A stretch of DNA of 62,971 nt. It comes from Cristatella mucedo (taxonomy: Eukaryota > Bryozoa > Phylactolaemata > Cristatellidae). The notes below the pieces were generated by a model. The model saw only the letters and a list, made by a program, of their open reading frames with translations. It searched no databases and had not been told where the DNA came from. Position 1 is the first letter of the stretch. The number at the start of each line of letters is the position of its first letter. The stretch is taken from the NCBI GenBank assembly GCA_009760855.2, contig WPIO01000252.1, positions 130,001 through 192,971 on the forward strand. Direction: 5' to 3'. A program made the translations under genes and the position numbers. This document shows, one piece after another, positions 1-10,019 of the stretch.

Positions 1-1017
1 ATGGCTAACAGTTGCCCTGCGGTGGCCAACGGTGACTTAAGCGGCATTAGCACCGTCCTCCGTCGTGCTTCGGTCCTAGACCTTGTGCCTTCCCTTTTGA
101 TTTCTTCTATCTGCCTACTAGCTCCACTCTCTGAGCCACCATGGAAAAATTGATTTTGTTAAGGAGGTAAGAAAGGCCACCCACGATGCACCTCCCGGTG
201 AATGGAAATCTATATGAGATTGCCTGTATCCCCTGCAGCCTCGTGATCTGATTTCTATATGAGAAGAGTTTCTTTTCCCATATACACGGTCTCTCGTACA
301 ACAGCAACGCATCGACGATTTCTCGACTCGCGTCTTTAAAAACAACGAAGACGGGCCTGCCCTTGATGGCGCCAGTGATTGGGTGATTGCTTGAGGCTCG
401 CAGGAGGTCTTGCTTTCATCTTGGCTACGAAGTAGAACCAAGCTCTTCCATAAGTCTCGGACCGTCTCTCCACTCTTGGTGATGTAATCATGCATTAGAG
501 GCTGAAGCAGGACTGATGCAGGACCGAAGCAAGATGCACTGCGAAATTATGCAGCTTGATGAGAATTCCAGCTTGGAATTTGATGCAAACGTCTGTGCAA
601 ATGTGCACTGACAGACTTCGAGCACTTTAAGGCTTCCATGTTTGGCTTCCATACAAAGTTAAGCACGAAACTGCCCCGCCCCGTCCTCTAGCGGCTGGCC
701 GAGGCAGCAGCTGCTCGATGGTCACACGAGAGCACCGCACAGAGTACCTCGAGGTCACATGGTCACAGCAGCAGGGTCTAGAGGGTCGAGTCAATTGCTG
801 GCAACTGCAGCCGGGGCCGCCACTGTAACGGAAGAAAAGTCTGCCTCCGCATACTTTCCGACGGGAATGCCTTGGACGTCGGTCTACGGCCATTCGAGCT
901 ACCAGTCTGATTACTTGTCGCGAAATTGCACAGTCGACGTATGTTTATCTTGCTGCTTCGAGTGATTTCCCAGTCTCAAGCCGGTATACTGGAGGGGGTG
1001 TGGCTAGGCCGTCTTAC
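1..1017. other. Left-edge non-coding stretch, presumed intron 3 of the secreted-protein gene
   Basis: The minus-strand exon ending at 1018 is followed by a GTAAGA donor, so the sequence to its left should be intron. I tested the AG sites here for an acceptor of phase 1 followed by an open frame and found none that continues the domain convincingly. The next exon is therefore probably outside the window. Apart from the coding-like remnant at 107-495 I see no other feature. Confidence 0.4.
107..495 (-). pseudogene. Degenerate protein-coding remnant, unidentified
   Basis: Two overlapping minus-strand frames look coding when read in succession. The upstream frame (495 down to about 380) is rich in charged and ordinary residues (begins near HDYITKSGETVRDLW). 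After a shift at roughly 380-370 another frame continues with a run resembling a small alpha/beta nucleic-acid-binding fold (KGRPVFVVFKDASREIVDAL) down to about 107. The join would need a frameshift, which suggests a broken gene or retroelement ORF1. I do not recognise the family. It could also be chance, since neither frame has clear splice sites. Confidence 0.28.
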
Positions 1018-1097
1018 CTTCTTTGTATTGTAGCACGTTGTTCGTCCTTTTCGTGAAGACAATGCAATAGTAACACGCCGAAGGACCGATGTCGTCC
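1018..1097 (-). CDS. Secreted-protein gene, coding exon 3 (partial gene)
   Basis: This 80-nt exon continues the domain begun at 6098-6269. Acceptor: minus strand ...ATATCTGCAG before 1097. Donor: GAAG followed by GTAAGAC at 1017. It enters in phase 2 and leaves in phase 1. Split base pairs AG+G make an arginine at the junction. The 26 whole codons include the pair CYYC and end TNNVLQYKE. That ending is what made me recognise the family: animal extracellular proteins with a C-x-x-C pair followed by an NVLQYKE-like stretch. The gene continues past the left edge with about 103 residues seen. Intron 2 upstream is about 5 kb. Alternative: an acceptor further upstream near 1160, which would not match the phase of exon 2. 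Confidence 0.62.
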
Positions 1098-1639
1098 CTG
1101 CAGATATCAAAGCAGCGCATGAAGGAGCGAATGCCGCAGTGCATGATGGAGTGCAGGCTGACACGATCGCATGCATGTATGCTAGCGCTAGACCAACGAA
1201 GCATCCACCGATTGAGAGCAAAACGAGCAGAGAACCAAGTGAACTCCGTCCTAGACACTCGGTTCGCACGAGCGACCTCACAAGTCTTCAGATCTGTGTC
1301 GCTGAGGTGCTTGCGGCATTTTCACACCTCCCACACCTCTGTTTCCCCTTCCACCGCCCACCTTCCAGCCCGACCCCCTGTCGTGCTGCTGAGATTCATT
1401 CACCTGAGCTTGCGCCCCTGCCCCGGGCCAGCACAAAGCCTTGCCGTAGCTACGGTGAGCTCACCGTCCGGCGGCCAGCAGACTCATCCGACGACGCTCT
1501 GGGAGCGGCTGCTGCTGACTCAGGCTGGAGCGTCGGTGCCGAGCTTCGACAGCGCCGGCCGACGAAGCTGTCGAGGCTGCCGCTCTGCTCACTGCACGTG
1601 ACTAATATAAATGAATAAATACCAGCCGATGTAACGGCC

Positions 1640-1785
1640 TCTTTCTGTATAGCGACAGGAGAGCCTCGACGGCTATCACCACCGCTCGCAGTGGCGACAC
1701 AGGATCGCCCTGCGCAGGATTCGAACCCACGACCTCGGGGCCGAGGTCGTGAAAAGCAACCGCCTTACCTAGTGGAACAACCAAT
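1640..1785 (-). mobile_element. SINE family B copy
   Basis: Read on the minus strand it has a tRNA-like head with the B-box GGGTTCGAATCC near 1720-1709, then a 3' part with the motif GAGGCTCTCCTGTCG near 1665-1650. The same 3' part (AGGCTCTTCTGCTG-like) recurs at 2525-2645, 8281-8465 and 11225-11395, which defines the family. Confidence 0.6.
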
Positions 1786-2524
1786 GACTTCGACGTGTCC
1801 TTAGCGGTTCAAAGTTCACCGTAGGCCCACAGCTCTCCGAACGAGACCTCTCGGCTCGACTGCAGGATCCTCTGCCTTGGCGGTCGCTTCACTAGCTTGC
1901 ACCAGCCCATACCTTTACCTGTACCTATACCTATACCTATTCGATCTCGGGCTCCCCAAGTGTGCTCCTCAACCAGTCACCCATTCCTGTCGTCTCGCCA
2001 TTCCTCGAACCAATTAGAAATCTTTTGATGAATGATCGGGCTTTCAGCAAATAGCCACGGAAAGTTCTGCAACTCGCTTCCAGCTTCTGTCGCCACCTGC
2101 ACTGACTTTGCATCACGTTTTGCCTCAGCGAAAGACGCAGCAGTTCTCCGTGGCTTTTCCTGCGACCCAGTGAACTTGCCTCTCGTGCTCCTCCTAGTGG
2201 GCTTTTAGTGCTTACTAGTCCACTATTATGTGCTCGCTACTGACCTACTAACCATTCGCTTCGAGTGTCGTCTTGTGTGCTATTGCACGCTTCTCTAGGG
2301 ATGATACTCTTGGCAAAAATTACCCGTGGTTATCGCTTCTCTGACGCGAGCTGTTAAGCACCTGGATGGAGATTTGATTTGCTTAGGGTGCTATAGAAAC
2401 GATTTATTAAAATTGCTATTAATATTGGTATTATTGTTGATGCCCCATCGCTTTAGACCTGCAGCAGGCGAAGCTGTTGATTCAGGATGCAGATCCGGTC
2501 TACCAGGGTCACGGCAGGGTCAAG

Positions 2525-2645
2525 CAGTATCATTTATATAACAGCAGAAGAGCCTTTAATGGCCATTACCACCTATTTCGGTTGAGCATTAAGGACTGCC
2601 CGTCTGCAGGACTCAAATCCGCGACCTAAGTTTGAGTACCACACG
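2525..2645 (-). mobile_element. SINE family B copy, degraded
   Basis: Minus-strand B-box-like GGATTTGAGTCC near 2618-2607, followed by AAAGGCTCTTCTGCTGTTAT near 2550-2530. Same order as the copy at 1640-1785 but more diverged. Confidence 0.5.
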
Positions 2646-3576
2646 ACCCGAGTCATTACAGCCCAAAAGGGCATACAGCAGCCGCTTTTCTAAGGTGGGG
2701 CTTGAATCGTAACACTTAAAAAAGATGGACTGAGACTGGGCCCGACCTGGGCAGGTTAATCAGATGAGGCTGAGTGACAGTGCTTGGCCAGTGAGTCACC
2801 AGTGAGTAACCCGGGGCTGCGACCAGTAGCCTCTCCCCACCCCTTGATTATACCCGATCGTACAGGCTGCCATTGCTTCTGCTAACCGAACCTCGGCGGT
2901 GCGGCCAGCAATCGTCTCGCGCTCGAGCGAGAGTCGAGCAAACTGTGGGTAGTGCTACCGACAGGGAAATGTGCATAACGTTGCGTCTGCTCCGTGGGTG
3001 CAGGAGATTGCCAGTGAATGACAGGTGCCAAGCGCTGTAGCAGGGCAGCAGCTGCAGCCGGGGGTCAGATATGACTGAAACTCGCTGTCAGTGTCCTCGC
3101 CACGCCTCCAGGGCCGGCTAAACCGTTCTCCATCTTGTCGGAGGCGACCTTTCGGCAAAATAGGGCAGCTGCTGCAGCACCCTGATCCGGATGCTGTGGC
3201 TGCAGAGCAGCCACGGAGACCTTTCAGAAATGCCTGGTCAATCCACGGAATGACAGGGAGCAGCAGAGAGTATCCGCTTGTCGGCTGCAGCTAGCCGAGA
3301 GCAGCTCCTCGCCGGCTGGCTAGCTGGCTGGCGATTGGCTGGGTGAAGGAGGAACCCGGCTGTGAGAGTCAGCTCGGCTAGAAGAGGGACGGCTGGGCGA
3401 TCTCTTAATGCTGTTCTTAAGGCCAGATTGCCATAGATAGCTGCGCGAAGCATCAATGAGGCAGCATCCTCATAGATTGAGTCATCGGTCCGACAGTAGC
3501 ATCCTGCCGCGATAGCGTCCTGCTGCGATAGCACTTTCATCGGCATCTGGAAGCAGCACTAGCGCTTTTGCAGGCC

Positions 3577-3683
3577 TGGCGAGTAGTGGTTGGCAGTCCT
3601 CGCCCTCCTCCCCGCCCCCCCCCCGGAGCACCAGGCAGCGGTTGACAGTCCTCGCCCTCCGCTCGCCCTCCCCCGGAGCACTT
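3577..3683. repeat. Two-copy tandem repeat, about 60 bp
   Basis: The stretch GCAGTCCTCGCCCTCC followed by a C-run and CCCGGAGCAC occurs twice in a row (about 3592-3630 and 3645-3683). The second copy differs mainly in the C-run. Confidence 0.55.
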
Positions 3684-4384
3684 TTCGAAGCAGCAAACCA
3701 ATTTAGCAGCTTCAACGAGTCATGCGGTCGGAGCAGCGAAAGAACCGCTTCGCTTCCGGCGACGCAGTGTGGAAATTGAACGTGAAATTCTCAGGAAGCG
3801 ACAATCCCTACCGCCAGTGAGTGATTTTCGGTTGACTCCTTAGCAGATAAGACTGGCGCAGGAGTGGTGCTCGAGAAAAAATCCAGGCAATTAAATCCGG
3901 TAGGCTTGGCCGGGGTCATAATCGAGCACTCGATTATTAACAACGGCCTTTAAATTGTAGTTACTAGGATTGAAATTAACAAAAGGTGATTCAAATAGGC
4001 GATCTGTAAACGTGGATTTCATCAGCCCAAACTTGGTCACTCTGCACATGTCCCCTCTCATGGGCCCTACGCCAAGAGGGGCACCGATCGGTCCGGGCAT
4101 CCATCCCCCACCCAGAAACAGGCAGTAAGAGGTAGCCAGATTGCAAGCAGCCGCGGGGTGGGGGTGGATTGCCAGCCTTTTGATGATTGGCAGCCATAAG
4201 TGGCCAATCGTTGGAAGGCTTACAAGCCTTCCCATGACCGTATATATGCAAGTTACCTCTAACCATATTATGCCTTCTTACCACTAACCATCTGATCATG
4301 CTTTCTTTGCAGCATATGTAGTGTGCCCATAGAGATTAAGTTCTCTGAAGGCGCTAGACAAATATGCACAATATGCACGAGCGA

Positions 4385-4412
<28 letters not shown>
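4385..4412. repeat. (CA)n microsatellite
   Basis: About 14 uninterrupted AC units. Confidence 0.95.
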
Positions 4413-4415
<3 letters not shown>

Positions 4416-4639
4416 CCTCCAAACGTTCCTTTCCAGATCATGTGAAGTGCCAGGAAAAATATTGATAATAATAAGATATTTGCAAAGCACTCCAGAGAAG
4501 TACATTGCTTTCAAGGTGCATTCCGCATATAGCCGCCCTAGTGTCTGAGGCCCAGGGTGGGACATGCTCGTGCCTACGATTGACCGAGATGTAGATGAGT
4601 ATTAGTCCTGCCTGCGATGGGCATCTCCGACGACCGAGG

Positions 4640-4733
4640 GCGTCGTCGGCTCGAGCCCTATGTGTGGTAGATGCAAAGCCCCTGGATATAGATTCAGTTC
4701 TCTTGGATCGCTTTACAAATGAATTACAGATTT
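4640..4733 (+). mobile_element. SINE family A copy, 5' degraded
   Basis: Contains the B-box GTCGGCTCGAGCCC and the family tail (CCTGGATATAGATT, TTCTCTTGG, CGCTTTACAAATGAATTAC). The head before about 4640 is too changed to align. Confidence 0.6.
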
Positions 4734-5049
4734 CAATATAAGCTCGAGAAGAAACGAGTCAATTCGTTGACAGTAATATGAGCAGTACCAGCAACCCATA
4801 AGCGTTCATAGAAGGAACACGCACACGAGCACAGCCAATGCTGTGAGCAACTGGCGCGTTTAAGCTTCTTTTTTAAATGACGTCAAGTCAGGCCATTTCG
4901 AGGAATCAGTTTGGAATGAGTACTATGCTTTGGTAGCAAACGAACTGAATCTCTACAAAGGACTTGAGAGAGGTTAGAAGCACAGCTACTGCGACTGGAG
5001 TCCAAAGAGCAGGCGGCACGATGCTTAGCCTGAATATAAATATAGGAAG

Positions 5050-5098
5050 TATTATATATATATATATGTATATATAGATATATATATATATATATAAT
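5050..5098. repeat. (TA)n microsatellite
   Basis: Imperfect TA run immediately beside the tail of a minus-strand SINE. Confidence 0.9.
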
Positions 5099-5251
5099 TA
5101 ATTTGTCTAGCACCCCAGGAGAACTTATCTCTATTCAGGCGCTTCGCATATGCGGGGGGGGGGGGGCTCGAGCCCACGACCTTGGTAATCAAACATACTC
5201 ATCTTGAACTTGTTAGAGGCGAGCACCTTAACCGTTGGGCTAAACGAGCTC
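5099..5251 (-). mobile_element. SINE family A copy, near full length
   Basis: On the minus strand it starts GAGCTCGTTTAGCCCAACGG (A-box region), has the B-box GTGGGCTCGAGCCCC, and ends with the family tail GCGCCTGAATAGAGAT and AAATTAATTA. A run of about 15 G lies just inside (about 5153-5167). Confidence 0.75.
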
Positions 5252-5269
5252 GGAGGTAGGCTTGGGGAA

Positions 5270-5800
5270 GAGATTGAAGAGACCTAAAAGTAAGTGACAC
5301 AACCTTGAAGTCAATCGGCTGCCTGATGGCTGTTGGCCGAAGGTCGCCTATAAGTGGTGTACTACGGTAGTAGAAACGTTAGTGACGACGCGCTGAGAGT
5401 TCTGCACTGGTATTAAGCGTCGTATTGCGAAGTCAGTTAGTTCTTCAGGTAGCGAGCTACAGAAGTCAAGATGAGATGCCCCCAACCTACAGGAAAGCCA
5501 GACTGTAGAGTATCTCTGTCTAGGGAAGCCTGAATGTGTGCGATGTTACGTTGCTAAAAGTAAGCAGACTAGTCTGTTAAACTCATTCGGTGTGTAGCTG
5601 ATGTGGTCATCAAGCGAACGGTCACTTTGGAACTGGACACTTAGACTGTATGCAGAGGTCAGAACAACAGAATGGCCACGAGAAGCTGATTTTCAAGGTC
5701 AATCATCCGATTTCCGAGTAGTAACACATTTGTCCCTAATCGATAAGAAAGAGATTTAGCTCCATAAGGGTGATATACTTGCATAGGCGTCATCACTATT
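5270..5800 (-). mobile_element. LINE family 1 fragment (reverse-transcriptase C-terminal part)
   Basis: Read on the minus strand it matches, with many changes, the same segment of the better copies at 41165-42895 and 58405-59469: first the part for a SDRSLDDHIS-like peptide (near 5625-5595), then the part corresponding to LDFCNSLL to VKQRIDFKVLSL. It has no open frame. It lies inside intron 2. Confidence 0.6.
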
Positions 5801-5837
5801 TTTACAGCTGCTCGCTATAGCCTTTTACTGCTGTATG

Positions 5838-5933
5838 TTTAACGACCGAGGTCGTTAGCTCGAACCCCGTGACCTACGCAAAGCGTCTGGATAGTGGTCG
5901 AGATCACTTAGGGCGCTACGTAAATGAACCGTG
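5838..5933 (+). mobile_element. SINE family A copy, degraded
   Basis: B-box-like TTAGCTCGAACCCC followed by the tail (AAGCGTCTGGATAG, AGGGCGCTACGTAAATGAA). Confidence 0.55.
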
Positions 5934-6097
5934 TATTTATTTTTTGAAATTTTTATGTTTCCCTCGCTCACCCGCTCACCGATTCGCACTCGGACTTATA
6001 ACGGTGTAACGCAGCAACCCACGCGACACTGGAGTTGTCTCCCTCACATTGCGGACTCGCCATCGCATGCCGCCAGAAGCGCGGGCAACGAACGCAC

Positions 6098-6269
6098 CTG
6101 CTGGCTTCCTTGACCAGCGCGTAGCGACCGCTGTCGGGTCGGCTGAGGAAGCAGCGGCCCTTCGACGACAGCGTGTCGCGGTTGAAGGTCACCCGGTAGG
6201 TGGCGCCATTCTGCAGGTCGATCCAGGAGCCGCTCCACTCCGCAGGGAAAACGCACTGCTCGGCTGCCG
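6098..6269 (-). CDS. Secreted-protein gene, coding exon 2
   Basis: 172-nt exon of 56 whole codons. Acceptor AATTGCAG before 6269; donor AGCAG followed by GTGCGT at 6097. It enters in phase 1, completing an alanine codon begun by the signal-peptide exon, and leaves in phase 2, which matches exon 3. The peptide starts AAEQCVFPAEWSGSWIDLQ, so the mature protein begins right before a C-x-F-P...W-x-G-x-W pattern, then has KGRCF further in. From memory this pattern, with CxxC and NVLQYKE in exon 3, fits the animal extracellular family whose pieces Pfam lists as DUF7042 to DUF7045; no enzymatic role is known to me. Reading through the donor stays open for another 42 codons to a stop near 5968, so a longer exon is possible. 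The spliced version fits the family better. Confidence 0.65.
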
Positions 6270-6324
6270 CTGCAATTATTATTACCGTCTCGCTCCCCGC
6301 CTCTCTCCTGACGCAGCGGCCGCC

Positions 6325-6350
6325 GCAGCCGCCGCTGCAGCGGCGGCTGC
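6325..6350. repeat. 26-bp perfect palindrome
   Basis: The half site GCAGCCGCCGCTG is followed at once by its reverse complement, with no loop. It lies about 55 bp upstream of the exon 2 acceptor on the transcribed strand. Confidence 0.9.
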
Positions 6351-6739
6351 GGGCGAATTGAATAGTGCTCGGCGCTTCTCACTCGCGCGCGCCGCTACGG
6401 CTACTGAGCAGCAATCGACGGCGGCGGCTAACAAAGCTAAGCGAGCGCTAATAGCATGCGCAAATCGAATTTCGCCGCGAGAGCGAGCGAGCGGAGGACG
6501 ACGACGACGAGGAGGACGAGATCGGAGCGCGTCATGCGGCGAGCGCGTAGCGCTCTCCGCCCGCCGCCGGGACCGCTATCTGTGCGTGCGTGCGCTCGAT
6601 GGCGGCTCGCTCTCGCTACTCCCGCGAGCGAGAGCGCGAAAGCGCTCTCGTCGGCCGGCGAGAGGCTAGCGAGGCAGCCGGGAGGCGCAGGGGTGGGAAG
6701 GAAGAGCTGCCTCGCACGCAGCAAAGAATCGGCGACCGT

Positions 6740-6771
<32 letters not shown>

Positions 6772-7494
6772 CCGCCCGAGGGTCGCCGCTTAGCGCCTTC
6801 TGGAGCTCGGCGCGATCGGCAGCTGGCGATTGCGCGCGTCTGCTGCTTCGTCGACAGCATTGGACCGGGTCGTCCCAGCTAGGAGTACCGGCGCGCCGTA
6901 AGCCGGCTAACTGGAGCGCGCGTGGGTACTTGCCTAAGGCACTCACGGGGGTGGGTGGGTGGGGGCGGTTGCGACGGTAGGTTGCTGATGAGCGCCGGCC
7001 GGACGACAGCGCGCGGGGCTTTCAGCTTGTCAAAGCGGCGCCAAAGCGAATCGTGCCGGTCGGATCGGACGCGACCGCGTCTCTTTTTGTTAATAAATTG
7101 CCGCCGCGCCTCTGCGACGAGCCGGCGGCTCGCGGAGCGTGACGTGCGGCCGGAGCCGCGAGCCGAATCGCGGCGGCGGCGGCAGCCCCGCACGGACGCA
7201 ATTGCATCCCCGTCTTTTCTGCAAATTGCGGCCGTGCCTTCGCGCCACCGCGACGCCTAGCAGACGACGCGAGGCGCAATCCGTCCGTCTGCGGGTCTGG
7301 TGAGAAGGGCCGCCAGAGGGCGTCCGAGCGCCGACGAGCAGCAGCAGCCGGCTGGCGCTGCGCCACCGCGAACAGCGAGCGTCGCGTTTCGCTCGTCTCT
7401 CCGTCCGTCGCCGTCGACCGCCGGACCCTCGCCCGTCAGTGCGGAGCTCAGACTCTGTGCGCGCGCGCGGGCGTCGGTTTCGCTCTCGACGTCG

Positions 7495-7555
7495 CGCCGC
7501 CGATCGGGCTCGCTCCAGAGCCTCCTGCTCGGCGGCGCGAGCCCGATCGGCGGCG
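7495..7555. repeat. Perfect 19-bp inverted repeat, 23-nt loop
   Basis: Arms 7495-7513 and 7537-7555 are exact reverse complements (core GATCGGGCTCGC / GCGAGCCCGATC). Confidence 0.92.
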
Positions 7556-8038
7556 ACATGGCGAGCTACGAAACTGGCAGCGCGTCGAGCGGGCGTCGCG
7601 CTGCCAGGGAGCGACGGGCCGCTCTCGCCCTCGGCAGAGCGGCGAGAGCGCCGATGGCGTCGACCGAGTAGAAGAGACGATCGCCGAGAGCTGACGGCCA
7701 CCGCTAGGCAGGCGGTAGTTGACAGATGGCGATGCCGCGCCGCGAAAGCAGCTCGTCTGCTGCTCGCCTCTCGCTTCCAGTCATTGAACAGCCATTACTC
7801 AGCTCTAGCGCTCGTCGTCGTCTCCTCGGCCCAGTGAGGTGCACTCTAACTTGGTCGCTCTGCGGCGGCGGCGGGGGAGGGGGCGCTAGCATTCTCGGCA
7901 TTCCCTATGACTCACTCCTCATGTCTGGTGCTCCCAATCTCAATTCATCCTCTCTTCATGGCCTCCTGTCGCAATTATTTGCTCTTCAAACCTCCCTGGC
8001 TCTCCTCTCTGTGTGTTCTTCTGTGTGTCTTTTCTTCT

Positions 8039-8092
8039 GTGTGTGTGTGTGTGTTGTTATGTGTGCATGTGTGTGTGTGTGTGCGTGCGTGC

Positions 8093-8165
<73 letters not shown>
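8039..8165. repeat. (TG)n microsatellite
   Basis: About 125 bp of TG with a few CG and AT interruptions near 8055-8095, then pure to 8164, ending at a C-run. Confidence 0.95.
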
Positions 8166-8166
<1 letters not shown>

Positions 8167-8280
8167 CCCCCCCCACCTTCACAGCTCTTCCCAGCGGCAA
8201 TTCATTGGGTGTCCGTGTAATGTCTTCCCCACCACCTGCTTCTGCTACTTAATCTCGCCCCTTCAATCTTCTTTGCCGCT

Positions 8281-8465
8281 GGGTCTTGGCCGAGGGGTAA
8301 GGTGCTCGTACCCACGACCTATGTGTCGTGGGTTCGAGTCAAGCACCGAGCAATTCTTCATCGCCCCCTGTAAGTAGGAGCAAGATGGCCTCTGTAAGTA
8401 GGAACAAGATGGCCTCTGTAAGTAGGAGCAAGATGGGCTCTACGGCTCTTCTGCCGGCTACAAAG
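8281..8465 (+). mobile_element. SINE family B copy with internal 24-bp tandem repeat
   Basis: tRNA-like head with A-box-like TTGGCCGAGGGGTAAGG near 8288-8304 and B-box GTGGGTTCGAGTC near 8329-8341. A 24-bp unit beginning CTCTGTAAGTAGGAGCAAGA is then repeated three times (about 8367-8437). The family 3' motif CTACGGCTCTTCTGCCGG follows. Confidence 0.6.
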
Positions 8466-8679
8466 AATGAGGCTGTCAAATAGGCTGAATCTTACTGAAT
8501 TTACTTGTCGTCTCAGTTTTTTCTTGCATCTTTTTTCGTAAGTATGAAACTGGCCATTGCTCTCTGTCCATCAGCCAAGCCTTTGTCCGGTCCTCCTCTC
8601 AGCCCAGCCCTCAATCTCTCTTTGTCACCTTTGTCTCTCTTTTCTCAGCAACCTTACCTCCTTACTTCTCTAATTTCGC

Positions 8680-8735
8680 TCTCTCTCTCTCTCTCTCTCT
8701 CTCGCTCTCTCTCTCTCTCTATCTCTCCCTGTCTC
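8680..8735. repeat. (CT)n microsatellite with CT-rich flank
   Basis: CT run with single CG and AT interruptions; pyrimidine-rich sequence with TCTCTC and TGTCTC units continues to about 8820. Confidence 0.92.
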
Positions 8736-9739
8736 TCCTTTTCTCCTTGTCTCTCTCTTCTTCTTGTCTCTCCCTGTCTCTCCCTTCCTGTCTCTCTGTC
8801 CCTCCCCATCTCTCGGTTTCCCCTTCGTTGCATGTTCACTAAATATCGGGACTTAGTTACCCAAGAAAAGCTCCATCCTCTGTACGAGTATCTCTCGTCT
8901 ACCAGTCCTTCTTCATACATAAAATCCTCCAGTCTGTCTCCTTGCATAGCGTGTCCCTGCATAGAGTCTCTCTGCTAAGCGTCTGCACGCAGAAGCGCTG
9001 AAAATGGCGACGGCGGCGAGCGATCTGCGACCTAATCAGACATCCATTGCTCGGCTGAAGCCAAGCGCAAGGAGCAGGCGCCGCTGCTGCTTACGCTGCG
9101 GCGCTATCAGATCAAAGACAGAATGGAAGCGCGCGCGCGCCGCGTAAGAGGTCGCGGTGACGTCCGCCGGGCTCGTAAGCGAGAGCTGTAAGCTCGACGG
9201 CGGGCAACCAATGGGCCGGGCCGCCGCCGCCGGAGTTTCTGGGCGGCTGCCCGGCGTACGTCGTCGCGGACGTGGCTGTGAGGGGAGACGCTGAGTGTAG
9301 ATTTGTGCAGTTTTGCGAATGGCGACGCCGCGGCTCCGACAGTTTCCGAGAGCGCAGGGCGACGCCCGAGCGGTTACCCGCCAGAGCGCGATGGGGGAAG
9401 CGCGCTCGGCTGCGGCCTCATTCGGCCGCGCCCGCTGCCCGAGCTCGTCTCGAGAGAGAGAGACGTGCACAGGCCGGAAGTGCGCTCTTCGACGCCCGAC
9501 TCGGTATCGCGTCGCGTCCTCCTCGGCGGCAGCGGCGAGGTCGGTCGTCTCGGTTCGGCTCGCAACGGAGCGGCGCGAGCGAACGACCTCGCCGACGAAA
9601 GACGCTGCTCGAAAGCGCTCGCGCGTCGAGGAAGCGCGGACGCGCGGACGCGCGGCTCGCTCCGCGCCGTCGCTCTACGCGCAAGGCAGCGCGGCCGAAG
9701 TTGCACGAGTGGCAACTACGCGGGTCGCGTCGGCTCGAA

Positions 9740-9770
9740 GGCGGACGGACGGACGGACGGGCGGGCGGGC
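9740..9770. repeat. (GGAC)n/(GGGC)n tetranucleotide run
   Basis: Successive GGAC units change into GGGC units. Confidence 0.85.
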
Positions 9771-9961
9771 GCCGCCATTGCAGCAGCACGGCCGCTGTTG
9801 AGCGCGTCCGTCAGCCGCTACCCCGGCTCCGTCGCGCGCTGACTTCGCGCGACCTCTCCGACGACCTGAGACACGCGCGCGCGCGCGCGAGCGAAGGAGC
9901 CGCGATCCGGGAAGACGCGGTCGCACGGAGGTCGGCCCGAGCGGCGGCGATGACGACTTAC

Positions 9962-10019
9962 CGGAGGCGAGCCCAAGTAGCAGCGGCAGCAGCCAGGTGG
10001 CGAGTAATCCAACCGACAT
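9962..10019 (-). CDS. Secreted-protein gene, coding exon 1 (signal peptide)
   Basis: The minus strand opens with ATG at 10019-10017 and reads MSVGLLATWLLPLLLGLAS, then one base, then a textbook GTAAGT donor at 9961. This is a classic signal peptide: short N-region, a leucine-rich core of about 14 residues and small residues at the end. The split codon joins exon 2 as alanine, giving an A-x-A style cleavage region (ASA-AAEQC). A phase-1 intron just after the signal peptide is common in secreted animal proteins. An in-frame upstream start would add about 24 Arg/Pro/Gly-rich residues and spoil the signal, so I prefer this ATG. The three exons together encode the first 103 residues; the rest lies left of the window. 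The 315-codon plus-strand frame over this exon is antisense and not a gene. Confidence 0.68.

Larger units (their letters stand above)
1098..6097 (-). other. Intron 2 of the secreted-protein gene
   Basis: Bounded by a GTGCGT donor at 6097 and a TGCAG acceptor at 1098. It carries several tRNA-derived SINEs in both orientations, an old LINE fragment, and (CA)n, (TA)n and poly-G tracts, all listed separately. Between 2650 and 3570 and between 3690 and 4380 I see no repeat copy or coding exon I can support. Confidence 0.5.
6270..9961 (-). other. Intron 1 of the secreted-protein gene, CpG-rich
   Basis: Bounded by a consensus GTAAGT donor at 9961 and the TTGCAG acceptor at 6270. CpG dinucleotides are dense, so several open frames of more than 100 codons rich in Ala, Arg and Ser appear on both strands. 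They overlap one another and show no domain. Repeats inside it are listed separately. Confidence 0.5.

Noticed and set aside
5968-6192. Unspliced reading of exon 2 through its donor
   Set aside because: The read-through gives a plausible CVRC pair, but the spliced form matches exon 3 in phase and restores the conserved CxxC...NVLQYKE order.
6437-7701. Several overlapping open frames of 100-200 codons in CpG-rich DNA
   Set aside because: Low-complexity Arg/Ala/Gly products in up to five frames at once; no domain, start context or splice signals.
8367-8437. Short regular repeats considered as a CRISPR-like array
   Set aside because: Three head-to-tail copies without spacers, inside a SINE in animal DNA.
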